Of a stretch of 64,000 nt of DNA, positions 51,401 to 64,000 are shown piece by piece. Location: contig NC_089179.1 of the NCBI RefSeq assembly GCF_947507565.1, positions 1,054,001 through 1,118,000 on the forward strand. The letters are read 5' to 3'. The number at the start of each line of letters is the position of its first letter. Position 1 is the stretch's first letter. This DNA comes from Oscarella lobularis. Taxonomy: Eukaryota > Porifera > Homoscleromorpha > Homosclerophorida > Oscarellidae. Under the pieces are notes generated by a model. That model did not search any database. It saw only the letters and a program-made list of their open reading frames with translations, and was not told where the DNA came from. A program made the translations under genes and the position numbers.

Positions 51401-51487
51401 CACCGTATCGATGTTAGCCGGCTCGCTCAAAGACGAACCGACAACGACGATAACGAGCACGCTGCACAACCAAAGACCGGCGGCCAT
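48481..51487 (-). CDS. Secreted GH38-superfamily (DUF5054-like) glycosidase B
   Basis: Paralogue of the gene at 27338-30288, read from the complement. Signal peptide (LWLCSVLVIVVVGSSLS), then TVHFVSTCHLDVGFADTAAN with the same His-x-Asp motif, LYLDCPPNMGLHCP, NRGDISWHAMPFNSQ, LTMSQRDVPGTTR, LTKGPEHTWGKALSGYL and NIWGTNYLM. The last exon (WFPLVPDDASTKYR, then ECVGQNCQEL) stops at 48481 and has a Cys-containing end not seen in copy A. Multi-exon, in exons of roughly 100-300 nt with short introns; not every border was fixed. Extracellular or lysosomal sugar hydrolase by inference; substrate unknown. Confidence 0.72.
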
Positions 51488-51619
51488 AGATATGCAGACA
51501 GTATACGGGGGTTAACGGTGCCGTGACGTTTTCGTGACGCCCCGTGACGCCAGAGTTGGCGGAGTGAGGAGGTAGCGGCGGCTGCGACAGCCGACGTTCG
51601 CAACACGTTTCGCTTCGCA

Positions 51620-52264
51620 ATGGAAGTCGTTCGGCGACTGCCGTCTGGTGGAAAGAAGAAGGTAAGGAGGCGATTTGGAAGTACATTTCTTGCAGGAAAT
51701 GAGCCGTCGCATGTTTGGCTTCCTGTACTAACCGCGTCGTTTCTCCCTTCGTTGTTAGAATGGTGGCGGCGGCGCGTCGACGAGTCCTTTAGTACTCGAA
51801 AAGTCGGACGGGTAAGTCGACGTCGTAAGAGAACGTGGGAAAAAAGGCCCAGTGATCGCGAACGAAATGCGCGCGTCGCGACGTTTTTCGCACGTCGAAT
51901 AGTTGCACCTTCGCCTGGCCCATATGCGAGGAACCGAACGACAATCTTTGTTTTCGTAGAAGCTGCAGTCGATTGTTCGACAGGAACTCTATCGGTGAGT
52001 TATTTCTCACGCCCGTCTTCGCGGATCTCGAATCGAATATCTTGTTTATGTTTTGCAGGAAGCCTTACGAGCACGGACGCAACGTTTGCAACGAACACCC
52101 AGACGAGCTACAGGTACTGTAGGAGAAATTGATCTACGACGCGCGTCATCGCTAACGAGACCCCAAACGAAGGGTGCGGCCCCCGCGTTCGATGAGCCTG
52201 ACAGCACATTGTTTATTCAGTTAGCGTAATAGCGTCGGCTCTTTTACGATCCATTGCAGAGTAG
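51620..52264 (+). CDS. Uncharacterised small multi-exon gene (model uncertain)
   Basis: First exon 51620-51661 codes MEVVRRLPSGGKKK with a good GTAAGG donor; a second likely exon 51759-51811 codes NGGGGASTSPLVLEKSDG. Further candidate exons near 51960-52190 stay open in more than one frame, so the protein is not determined; one frame is Arg-rich and helical (RARTQRLQRTPRRATG) and would end SVIASALLRSIAE at 52264. The start lies 132 bp from that of the divergent glycosidase gene. No family recognised. Confidence 0.3.
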
Positions 52265-52533
52265 AATCGATCGAGGATGCGATAGAACAGGAGGCCCTTC
52301 TTAGTCCCACAATATTGAGCGCGTCTCTAAGGACGCCTACGCCTCCTCGCCCGCGCGCTCGCGCGCCACTTCCGCCGCCCTGTCGCTTTCTATACGACGC
52401 GGGGATGACGCACTCATATGCCTTCCCTCCGTAATTTCACCCACCCACGCCCCGCTCACATGTCGTACATAGATCCTTGGGCTCGCTCGAAAGTACGACA
52501 TCGAGACTCGAATTGAGCGAGAAAGAGTGGTGG

Positions 52534-55120
52534 ATGGTGAGCGGTACATCGATGGAAAAATCGAGCGACGGCGCATCGCCGCCGCCGCTCCCCAGCGTCC
52601 CGCGTCATCTGCGTCGCGATTTCGATTCGAAACACACCCAATCGGCGCCGTCGAGCCCGAACACGGACGTTCGTCGTTCGTTGACGATGCCGCGATCGCC
52701 GCCGACGCCCGACGCCTTTTCGCCGACGAGAAGCCTGAGCTACGGCAATTTGCGTCGACGCGAATCGCCCACGCCCCGATTGCCCGGCGGCATCGGCGAT
52801 CCGTCGAGCCCGAGTCCGCGACGAAACGATCGGGTCGCCGAGTTTCCGAACGGCAGTCCGTCGTCCGGCGGCATCGCCGATTCGTCGACGCAAGGACGGC
52901 GTCAGTCGTCGCCGCTTCATTCGCCCCAGTTGCGACGACGAAAACTTCGCAGTTCGATTGGATCGTCGGATTTGACGAAAGCGCGACCGCTCGTCGCGCG
53001 TCGCGTCGACGACGGCGATAGCGAGGGAAGCGGAGGCGGAAACGATATCGACGGCGATCGCGATCATTTCATTGTCGATACGGAGATGGCGTTTCGTCGC
53101 GAGTCGAATAACGACGTACGATGCGACGATGACGTCCGCGCATGGCTTCTTCCCGGTTTTTACTTCTTCCTTCTTATAGATTCGACTCAATCAATATGAA
53201 ATGGGGAAGCCGATCGGACAGGTGAGTTGACACCGTACTTCCTCCTCGCGGTTTTCATGCGCTTTTTGCGTGCAGGGCGCGTACGGCACGGTGATCGAGG
53301 CGCGCAACGTTTACGATCACAAGAAATATGTACGAGCGGGTTTCGGTTGGTTTCTATTGTTTTTGAGATGTCCTTTCGTACCTCCTAGGCGGTCAAAGTC
53401 ATGTCGAAGAGAAAGCTGAAGAAGGCGGCATTCGGTCAGTCATTTTCCGCTATTTTCGGAATCGTTTCCTCTATTGGATTCGCGTTGTCTAGGTCACCGA
53501 TTAGGAAAGGGAAGTCTGGAAACGGTGCGAAAAGAGATTGCGATTTTGAAGAAAGTTCGCCACAGGAATGTCGTCAAGCTGTTCGAAGTGAGTCGGGGCG
53601 CGTCGAGGCGTTTTCCTCTGTTACTGTTCCACTTCCAGGTCATCAATGCCAAAGACGAAAGCGACATGTATCTCGGTATGTAGCTTATCTCCTTTTGGGG
53701 CTACTTAATTAATTGATTCACGTTTCCTCTGTAGTGTTTGAGCTGGTAGAGCACGGGTGAGCGAGACCGTCCGTCTAAAGAGACCGACTATGTGTACGTT
53801 TTTTTTTTGTATAGGCAAGTCCTCGAGGTGAATCAGGGCGAATGTTTATCCGAAGAACGGGCGTGGGATTATTTCATCGATCTTCTGTTGGGCGTTGAAT
53901 ATCGTATGATATCTGTCGATCCTGTCGCGAAATTATGACGTCATTTTTGTTTTTTAGTTCATTCCTTGGGTGTTGTTCACAGAGACATCAAGCCGTCGAA
54001 TTTGCTTATTGATGGCGAGGACAGGCTGAAGGTGCGTTAATCAGCGAGTTGGTTATCAGAGAAACGATTTGCTTGTGCGTTGAATAGATTGCTGATTTTG
54101 GAGTTTCTGAAATGTTCGAAAAGGACGGTTCGACGAGATTGTCCAAGACGGCCGGAAGCCCTGCCTTCATGGCACCAGAAATGCTGATAGGTAGGATGCC
54201 CTTTTTTTTGAATAGGCAACTGCTAACTTGTCTTTGCTTTGTCAGCTGAGCCAGGTGGCACGATCAAGTACGAAGCGAAGGTGAGTTGCCTAGGAAGGAA
54301 GAAAGGCATGAATAAGGCTTCTTTTCTCTGTAGCCACTCGATATTTGGTCTATGGGAGTCACACTCTACTGTTGGATCTATGGCCAGGTGAGCAGAGCAT
54401 GCATAGGAACCTGCTCTTCATTTCACAGCCGCTTTTCTGTTTCTTCTAGTGTCCTTTTTGGCCTGAACGGCCCAATGACATGGTCGAATTGCAGGATCGC
54501 ATCACAAGCGAAGAGTAAGTCGTTTGCGTGTGCGTGTGCGTGTGCGTGACTTACCTTTGCCTATTTGTTTAGATTGGCTTTTCCGGACGAGTGAGTAGTC
54601 CTATTGATTCTCCGTCTGCTCTTTCACTTCAATTATTGTTTAGGCCTGTTGCAAGTGATGACGTCAAGCATCTTCTTACTCGTTTACTGGAGAAGAATCC
54701 CAGCAATCGAATAAGGATTCCCGAGATAAGAGTACGCGCGTTTGACGTGCCTTACCAATTTTCTTCAATCGAATTTCTTTGTAGGGCCATCCTTGGGTGA
54801 TGAGTCGCCTTGGAAATGTCAGCCAGTCTTTTCGGTTGGAAGAAAAGACGAATTTTGCTCGCTTCAGCATCACATCGCAAGAAATTCGAGACGCCGTTCG
54901 GCAGAACACGACGTTGAGCGATAAGGAGAAGGCGACGGTCGTCTCGTTGGCGGAAAAGGGGAGGAGGGAACGAAGTCCTGGATCTGATGAAGATTCCGCT
55001 TTCCAGTCGTCGCCGCCGTCGCGAGATCTCTCTTCGTCAAGTCTTTTGTCGAGCAAGACGAGTTTTACGAGCTCGAATCGTCGGAGTCCCCCGACCGAAG
55101 ACGAAGATCTTAGCGCGTGA
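52534..55120 (+). CDS. CAMKK: CaMKK-like protein kinase A, lacking the RP insert
   Basis: Calcium/calmodulin-dependent protein kinase kinase family, which activates CaMKI/IV and AMPK by phosphorylating their activation loops. After a Ser/Pro/Arg-rich N-terminus in exon 1 come RLNQYEMGKPIGQ then GAYGTV (Gly loop), YAVKVMSKRKLKKAAFG, EIAILKKVRHRNVVKLFEV, catalytic VHRDIKPSNLLI, IADFGVSEMF, AFMAPEML, WSMGVTLYCWIYGQCPF and NPSNRIRIPEIRGHPW. The tail is Ser-rich and ends EDEDLSA. The Arg/Pro-rich insert that normally follows the third beta strand and recruits CaMKI/IV is replaced by the short GHRLGKGSLET. Tail to tail with paralogue B. Introns about 45-90 bp. Confidence 0.85.
54525..54548 (+). repeat. 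GTGTGC-type microsatellite in a CaMKK-A intron
   Basis: Four copies of a TGCGTG/GTGTGC hexamer directly after a splice donor. Confidence 0.8.
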
Positions 55121-55128
55121 CATGCATG

Positions 55129-55150
55129 GCGCGCGCGCGCGCGCGCGCGC
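55129..55150. repeat. (GC)n microsatellite
   Basis: Eleven GC dinucleotides just downstream of the CaMKK-A stop codon, in the 3' UTR or intergenic space. Confidence 0.9.
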
Positions 55151-55372
55151 TTACTACTACTGTAGAGATTCATCGCGAGTGTAAATTTTAGGTCTTTTTT
55201 GTGTGTGGTGTGTGTAATTTAATTAGAGAGTACCTTGCAAGCGTTCCCGATATTCTTTATGTACAGTCAATCCTCTTCGGCTTCAGAAGCTGACTTTGAC
55301 TTTGATTTCGTACTGGAGCTTAGACGCAGAAGGGACTTACAGTTTAGATATCACATGTTTTTTATTCTCTAC

Positions 55373-57488
<2,116 letters not shown>

Positions 57489-58291
57489 GGTTGATAGGTG
57501 GCGTGCTCGCGTCGCGGATCTGTCTAGACTGGGACTGACTGACTGACTGAGTCGACAGCAATTTATATAGGGCGAGGAACGCAAAACTTGATTTACGTAA
57601 ACGTTTGGAGGAAGCCAAGCAGACTGGCTGCTTGGTTGACCCCCGTCCCGTCCCATCCCGTCCCATCCCTGCGCATTACGAAACGGAGGTCAAACGACAG
57701 ACGCGGAAGCTATACTACTCCGATCCGATTTATTTTGCGCTTCTTTTTGTTACCTCGGTATTTGTCCGAGCTTCGGCGTTCGGCTGCTTTTCTCTGGAAT
57801 AAAATCAAAAGCGTTCGCGACGCGACGGGTTACCACGCTTTCGATTGCACCTTCGCTACGCGTCCGACGTTCGCCTGGGCTACTGTTCGTCAGCGGATCT
57901 CCCTTAAAGGTGGGAACGTGTTCGAAACGGCTGCTCGGGCCGCGGGACGAGGATTCTCGTACGTTTTTCGCGTCCATCAGCGACGTTCTGGTCGTTCGCG
58001 TTTCGAATGCTGATTAGTCGGCGGAAGGAAGGCCTATACAATCGAGTCGTAGCAACGAGAAGAGTTCCTGCTGCTTGTAAAGCGGAATTCGAAGAAAAGT
58101 GACGAATCTCGAATGTCCCGGATAATAGGGTAAATCTACTGTGTATTGGGGCCAGTATTGGCCTGGGCTGGCCTGGGACTATGTAGCTGGTCGAGTACTT
58201 CAGCAGCTTTTCTTACGCCCTTACGATTTTGAATTTGTTATGCCGATACACTAATAACTGCGCACTTTCACGCGACACTACGCGCAGAAAA
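57489..58291. other. Divergent promoter region, CaMKK-B to PWP1
   Basis: 803 bp between two start codons, with GACT repeats near 57535 and a GTCCC repeat near 57645. No coding sequence supported. Confidence 0.5.
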
Positions 58292-60726
58292 ATGATTTCC
58301 TGTCTTGCCTGGGTTCGAAAAGGAATAGCGAAAGCGAATCCCGAGAAGGTATTTTACAGAAGGCCTGGTCTTCTTTTTCCGCTCACTAGAAATGCGCGCG
58401 TCAGGTCGTTCCGTCGTCCGACGACGTAAAGCGAATCGTCGAAGAAGCACGAAGAAATCTCGAGTGAGTCGTCACGATCGCGAGAAACGCGGGCTGACAG
58501 AAACAAATCGTTGCAGTGGAATCGTCGAGCAAACGAAAACCGACTCGGAATGCATGGAAATCGACGACGGCGACAAGGATGTCGATATTGAGAAGATCTA
58601 CGAAATGGACGACTACGACGACGACGAAAACGAAACGATCGCAGTCGGCGGAGGCGTTCAAGTGTCCGAAATGAGCGATCTCGCCTGCTACGCGTCAAAC
58701 GACGACGATCCTTACGTGACAGTCAAAGAGGATGTAAGGGAGAGTGGACACGGGCAGTTTGCAGCGATCTAAAAAGATTGTTACACAAGATTGAAGACGA
58801 GGACGAATCGATTACGTCTGGCGACAATCTCATTGTAGCTGGTCGAGCAGATGGCGACATGAGTACACTGGATGTCTTTGGTAACGCTCCCGAGTCCTAG
58901 AGAAAGATAAATGAAAGCTTTTCCTTCCGATTTAGTGTACAATGACGAAGAGAGCAGTTTGTTTGCTCATCATACGATACTCTTATCGTCGTTTCCTCTC
59001 GCCGTTGAATGGATGGATTTTGATCCGCGTTCGGGCGAGAGCGATAAAGGTGGGAGAGAGGGAGGACAGTAAGGAGAAGGAGGATGTGCTTTTTTATTGT
59101 TCGGGGTTCTAGCGAATTATGTCGCTGTGGGGACCATGGAGCCCGAAATCGGCGTCTGGAATCTGGACGTCGTCGAAAGTCTCGAGCCCGTCTTCACGTT
59201 GGGGTCCAAAGGTCGAAATTCCAAGTCGAGAAAAAAGGTGATGATGGGTTTTGAGTCAGAGGCGATTGGTGTGGCGAACGACTATTTTCGTAGAAGCCAT
59301 CTGGCGGGCACAATGATGCTGTTATGGCTTTGTCCTGGAGTCAGATAACGAGGTGATCTGACTTTCCTTCTCCCCATCTCCTCGGGGACTTGTCGGTTCA
59401 TTGTCCACGTGGCAGGAAAGTGCTAGCTAGTGGATCTGCAGACAAGACAATACGTCTATGGGATATGGCCAGGGGGAACAACACTCACTGTATAACAGAC
59501 CACGAGGATAAGGTGACAGCGCTTTGTCTTTCACGCACGGCTTTATACGTTCGTTTTACAAGGTTCAAACGCTAGCTTGGCATCCTCATCTTGCTCATAC
59601 TCTGCTCTCCGGATCTTTTGATCGGTAGATTGTTTTTCTTTCTCTCTTCTTGATGATGCAATACTTCCTCCTTGGCAGATCTGTGCGATTGCACGACTCT
59701 AGGGATCCCACTGTGAGTTGGCGAAATAAGATAATCGATTTGATGTGTTTACTGGTGAGGTCTCTAGTCTAATTCCAAGTCGTGGACTCTGTGCGGACAG
59801 ATCGAGAAAGTAGCTTGGGACGATTCGTCAGCAAACAACTTCCTGGTTAGGCCACCTGGCACGCTTCCAGCTTCTACTGAACTCAATTAATAAATGCACA
59901 TTGAAGGCTTCGACCGACAATGGCTTTGTTTTTGGAATCGACATTCGTCGAACGGAACCCGTTTTTAGCTTTCAGGCCCACTCCGACGCAGTGACTGGTA
60001 ATACGATACTGACCTTTGCCATATTTAACATCCTCTCTTGATTCAGCTTTATGCACAAGTTCCATTGTTCCTGGATGTCTTGTAACGGGATCCGATGACA
60101 GGACATTGAAAGTGTGGGATACTAAAGTATGATTTTTCGTAGTAAACTAAATTCGTATCTGCACCTGGCTTGACTCATTGACACCTTAGGGTGGCGAGCC
60201 GCTTCACCTCCTGACCAAAAAACTGAAAGTGGTACTAAAGGAAGCTCTTTTTAGATGTGCAAATGCAATTCTCTTGTCTTCTAATCAAGGGACCAATTCT
60301 CTGCGCGGCGATGGCTCCGGATATACCTTTTGTGGTTGCCACCGGCGGTCAGAAGGAATCGCTCAGAGTGGTCACCCCTCCCGAATTGGCTACAGGCAAG
60401 TCCCCGCCGCAGTCTAAACTTTGACTGACTGACTTATCTGGTCTTCAGCTCGCGAACATTTTGAAGGGAGGCTCTCGGTATGTGGACAGCTCCCCCGCCA
60501 GGAATGGTCTTCCAAGTCGAAAGCTTCCTGTTTTTAGATTCCTGTTCCAGCTATTGATACGTGCGCTGATTCAACATGTGAATCAGAAGAAATGTTTTCT
60601 TCCGGTGGTTATGCCCCACCCGATGTCAGAACCGCCTCCTCCCTCCGACGCGATCGCTCTGCGAAACCGAAGGGCAAGCTAAAAGGAAAGAAGAGAGTTC
60701 TTAGTGTAAAAGCATCTCGTAAATGA
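58292..60726 (+). CDS. PWP1: PWP1 orthologue (periodic tryptophan protein, WD40)
   Basis: Nucleolar WD40 protein needed for ribosome biogenesis and rDNA chromatin. Exon 1 (58292-58348) reads [19 protein letters not shown], the PWP1 start; exon 2 codes [20 protein letters not shown]; exon 3 is acidic ([16 protein letters not shown]) and ends [17 protein letters not shown] repeats follow: [19 protein letters not shown] with [45 protein letters not shown]-type and [13 protein letters not shown]-like blades, and [18 protein letters not shown]-type text near 60080. The end is basic ([13 protein letters not shown] then SVKASRK). Not all middle exon borders were fixed. Confidence 0.87.
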
Positions 60727-61047
60727 CCTGTAAGATCGATGAGATCATGTCTGTTTATGGAATAAAGTCAAGGGTTATTGTGAAACGACGCTATACGAAG
60801 ATGTACAAATGACTTCCGTTGAGTCGCGTGCAGTAGGGTGGGGCCCACATCTCAGAAGGTTCTTTCTCGATGCGATTGACTCATCGCGACGAAAATAACG
60901 CGTCATTCTACTATACCTTTTGTCCACCGAACCTTACTTTACCTTAGGTACCCACGGCAATTAAGTTGGGGTTTCCCGTACACGTCATCCAACAGGACAC
61001 GAGTATAAAATCAGCTGCCCGAAGCAGACTTCCTCATTTGCTCACCA
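60727..61047. other. Intergenic gap after PWP1
   Basis: 321 bp with an AATAAA at about 60760 that fits the PWP1 3' end; otherwise nothing recognised. Confidence 0.5.
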
Positions 61048-61488
61048 ATGATTGGAGAAGCATCCTTTCGAATCGAAGAGTGTCATCAGCGATCGGGAGA
61101 AATCGGCTCGATACACGAGGCGCGTGTCAGAACGTCTCACTCGGAGATTTCCACGAACGCACTCCCCCCTCGGCTCGCTCCCCCTCCGCTGGCAATAGGG
61201 GACGCGGCTAATCACCAGCAACAGACCCACGCCGATAACAGCGTGGAACTGCGCAGAACAATCGCCCGCGAACTCGTACGGTGCGTCGAACGGTTCGAAG
61301 AGGAGAGGGACGTTCGGTATCTCGATATAATGACAGCGAGTCAACGGGTGATATCGAAGATGAGTCAGTGCGTTGGGGTACTCAGCTGTTGCTTCCGACC
61401 GAATAAAGTCTGCCGCGATTACCTGACAAAGGTTGGACTTCGCTTCGCGGCAGCTCTCCTTCCTTTCAATAACGACGAAATGATCTAA
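61048..61488 (+). CDS. Uncharacterised single-exon ORF, 146 aa
   Basis: Open frame whose second half looks like real protein: ELRRTIARELVRCVERFEEE, then YLDIMTASQRVISKMSQCV and FRPNKVCRDYLTKVGLRF, alternating charged and hydrophobic helices with several Cys. No family recognised, no signal peptide or membrane segment. Competing frames over the first half are also open, so the N-terminus may be wrong or an upstream exon missing. Confidence 0.35.
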   Translation: MIGEASFRIEECHQRSGEIGSIHEARVRTSHSEISTNALPPRLAPPPLAIGDAANHQQQTHADNSVELRRTIARELVRCVERFEEERDVRYLDIMTASQRVISKMSQCVGVLSCCFRPNKVCRDYLTKVGLRFAAALLPFNNDEMI

Positions 61489-62355
61489 AAGAACCGAACC
61501 AAAGAACGAACTATATATCATTATCAGTGCCTTATTGTATAAGTAGCCGTTGCCTTTTTTTTTTTGTACAGAGATCTTTGTATAAACAGATGTGTATATT
61601 GAGTTTAGAGAGCGTCCATCCTCTCTCGTTCCAATGCTCAAACCGACCTACCGCGGATTCGCGCCAACTTTTTGTCCCACGACCCACCCACCTATAATGC
61701 GAACCGCAAAGACAACCTACGCAAACAATTCCCTCAGCAGGCGGGAGTTTAATATTGAATCAATTAATGCGTCAAACAGTCCGATGACTCTTCCGTTCGA
61801 GCGCGAAACGACACTTTCGGTGCCAATAAAGACACTTTAGCGGTCTAGAACGCGACAAACGGGTGCCCATATTGTCCGCGAGCGTGGGCGGAAGTGGCGT
61901 GACTCACGAGCACACGCGTCCATCCCGAACCGAACGCGCCCGTGCAACGGGTCCTCCGACTACGGTCGCGTTTCAATATACCAACTTTTAGTTCGGCTTC
62001 CCCGAGGACTCGTACAAGTGCAGCACCTGCTTTCACTTATTAAGCAGACCACACACGTGAGAGGGCGGAGCACTCGATGCTACTCCTCTCCCACACCGTT
62101 GTAAGGAACGCGAAAACGTGCGCCAAGAAAGCATGCTGTACCCCACTACTTTAAAAATCAAAAGTAAAACCGGCCTATTTCGATTCGGGATGGTGCAACG
62201 GGGATAACAAAGCAAAGGGATCAAGACTTGCACGGGCAAGTACTAAGGGACTTCCCCCATCTGTAACATAATAGGCCTGCCTACACACTCTCTGCGTCAT
62301 ACATTACGCAGCAACCAGACGAGTAACAACGCTTCAGCCTCGCTCGTCAAAAAAA
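61489..62355. other. Intergenic region
   Basis: About 870 bp. Contains a poly(T) run near 61557 and, close to the next ORF, the inverted repeat CTGCGT/ACGCAG (about 62291-62310). No gene supported. Confidence 0.5.
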
Positions 62356-62748
62356 ATGCTTCAAAGTCGACGCCAACGCGGCACGTCTCTCAGCCTCGAC
62401 TTACGCGATATCAGCAATCTCACCGCCGTCGACGACGCGATTCGACCGCGCAGCTCGAGCCTAAGCGTCCCGCGCGCCGCGGCGCGCTACGACGACCTCT
62501 CTCCGTGCAGCGCCGTCGCCGAACGGCTGAGCGACATCGGATCGCTAATCGACTCCGAATTGACGCGATCAGGCTCGTCGACGAACATATCGTTCGACGC
62601 CCAATCGATCGCGTCGATTGCCGTTCGACGAACGTTTCGTCGACGGTTTCGGAGCATTTTTAGACGTTTGTTTCGGTGGATTATTCCTACGGTTACGACG
62701 GCCGCCGTCGGCGACGATGCCATTGTCGGAAGACCGAACGACGGCTGA
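62356..62748 (+). CDS. Uncharacterised single-exon ORF, 130 aa, with a BH3-like segment
   Basis: ATG sits in an A-rich context. The product is Ser/Arg-rich, with LSLDLRDISNLTAVDDAI, then VAERLSDIGSLIDSEL, whose hydrophobic spacing resembles a BH3 helix, and a basic-hydrophobic C-terminal segment (FRSIFRRLFRWIIPTV) that could associate with membranes. An AATAAA at about 62938 could end the transcript. No family recognised; the BH3 idea is a motif-level inference only. Confidence 0.4.
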   Translation: MLQSRRQRGTSLSLDLRDISNLTAVDDAIRPRSSSLSVPRAAARYDDLSPCSAVAERLSDIGSLIDSELTRSGSSTNISFDAQSIASIAVRRTFRRRFRSIFRRLFRWIIPTVTTAAVGDDAIVGRPNDG

Positions 62749-63562
62749 TGACTGCGTACTTTGCCTATCTGTTGTACACATCACTGTACATATCTCTCTA
62801 TCTATTCTAGAATGACTAAGCGAATGATGTACATACATAGAGTATTCCGAGCGTTTCTTTTGTAGACGTCTTAGGGTTCAGTATTTGACAGGCAAATTAT
62901 CGAGAGTTACAGTATGTTAGAATTGAGATCAAATCCGAAATAAAGCTTTCTTTTTTTTGCGACTCGGAACTGTGTCGGAGAAGGGTGGGGGTACAGTAGT
63001 TGGGATTCGCGCCAAATCTCACGTGCCTGCAGGACACGTCGTTCGGCGCGGGTGGCCGTCTGCGGGTGTGGTTTTCTCAATACAATAAGGAGATCAGATC
63101 GCGATTGTTTGCACGTGCGCAAACATGGTACTGTACGCACGTGAATGAGCGAAACGAGTCCACTCGCACTGTGCGTGATAGGCTATGTACACGAACGTTT
63201 TGGGGACGCATGACGCATACAAGGGATGGCGCGGGGCCAAGAGATGGTTCGTTCCGCTGTCCGGGGACTTAGGGGAGACGAGCGGGGGCGGTGTCATTTT
63301 TTGGCGCCCTACGTCTAGCAACGAAAACAATGAGTTAGCGCGCCAGCTAATGCACGAGGGAGGGGAGGGAAAGGCAAGGGTTGCTCAGAGCCAAACCGCA
63401 GACACCCACCTGGATTTTGAGCCCACATTCAGCGCTCTCCACTTGTCTTCCAAATAGGAAAAGATTCCTCCAGGGTACTGAGACTGAGGAAAGGAACATA
63501 AGAAAAAAAGGAGTGGTCGTTTCATTTATTTTTATCTAAGACGGCTATCAACCTCTTTATTC
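62749..63562. other. Intergenic region
   Basis: About 810 bp with a poly(A) signal near 62938 and overlapping low-quality open frames. No gene supported. Confidence 0.5.
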
Positions 63563-63976
63563 TTAGTTCGGTCTGGCTGCTGCCCTGAGGGAGGATGATC
63601 GGAACAGGAAGAGGCGAGGGAGACAATCAGGTTCCTAAACATCCTTCTTTCTGCGTTCAAGACCACGGCAATATTGACCCCCAAAACAGGCGAGCTTCTT
63701 TTACCGTTTTCCCTTTGGCTGTCGACGTTCCATCGGGTTGACTTCGACACGTTCCACACGCCAGACTTTAATCTAATCAACGAAAAGAAATGCACTTAGT
63801 TAGAACTCGGAGAGACTGACCGACTTAGACTGTTTAGACGAAGACCGACAAGACCGTCGCTCTTGCTTCTGCATAATAGTGGAACGAATGCATCCTCTGT
63901 TTATTCGTGCATCCGCAGATCAAATAACCCATTGATCTACCTCGTTATTCTTTTCCAGCCGACTTTTCCCACCCAT
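63563..63976 (-). CDS. Candidate small basic protein, 57 aa, four short exons
   Basis: Exons 63941-63976, 63821-63868, 63705-63772 and 63563-63584 all have GT/AG borders and keep phase. The product starts MGGKSRLEKNNEKQERR, continues with a Ser/Lys stretch, then SIKVWRVERVEVNPMERRQ, and ends KGKRAAARPN. Highly basic, probably nuclear or nucleolar if real. Family not recognised; such short exons could also be chance matches. Confidence 0.35.
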
Positions 63977-64000
63977 TCTAGACAGACTTTGTCGCGGATT

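Overview
This window reads as nuclear DNA of an early-branching animal, most plausibly a sponge with a very compact genome; the species is inferred, not shown. The genes are metazoan (merlin/NF2, BCL7, BCAS3, SGSM, B3GLCT, CaMKK, FBXW5, FBXW8, cadherins). They are cut by many short introns, often 45-90 bp, and lie so close that neighbouring start codons are often about 65-130 bp apart. There are no operons, phage genes or CRISPR arrays.

Layout. 0-8 kb: FBXW8 (minus), then five tandem plus-strand genes for small secreted ependymin/LolA-like proteins, alternating between a six-exon and a five-exon type. 8-15 kb: B3GLCT (minus), SRRM2/Cwc21 (plus), merlin (plus) and POLR2J (plus). 15-27 kb: SGSM RabGAP (plus), AMACR (plus), BCL7 (minus) and BCAS3 (plus). 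27-36 kb: a secreted GH38-superfamily/DUF5054-like glycosidase (plus), RNF34/RFFL (minus), NCBP3 (plus) and two GH25 lysozymes (minus). 36-46 kb: FBXW5, a short secreted two-repeat cadherin, and an eight-repeat transmembrane cadherin with a PDZ-ligand tail. 46-48 kb: gene-poor, with two hairpin-rich blocks. 48-52 kb: a second DUF5054-like gene (minus) and two small gene candidates. 52-57 kb: two CaMKK genes tail to tail. 58-64 kb: PWP1 and three small, uncertain genes.

Most genes do housekeeping or signalling work: ubiquitin ligase adaptors (FBXW5, FBXW8, RNF34), mRNA synthesis and processing (POLR2J, SRRM2, NCBP3), chromatin (BCL7), ribosome biogenesis (PWP1), Hippo signalling (NF2), trafficking (SGSM, BCAS3), glycosylation (B3GLCT) and lipid oxidation (AMACR). 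The accessory part is a set of lineage-expanded secreted proteins: five ependymin-like, two GH25 and two DUF5054-like. These may serve digestion, defence or matrix functions; that is inference.

Exon models for FBXW8, the five ependymin-like genes, B3GLCT, SRRM2, NF2, POLR2J, AMACR, BCL7, FBXW5 and the large cadherin were resolved by hand and keep frame throughout. SGSM, BCAS3, NCBP3, both DUF5054-like genes, both GH25 genes, both CaMKK genes and PWP1 are given as spans with only part of their exons resolved.
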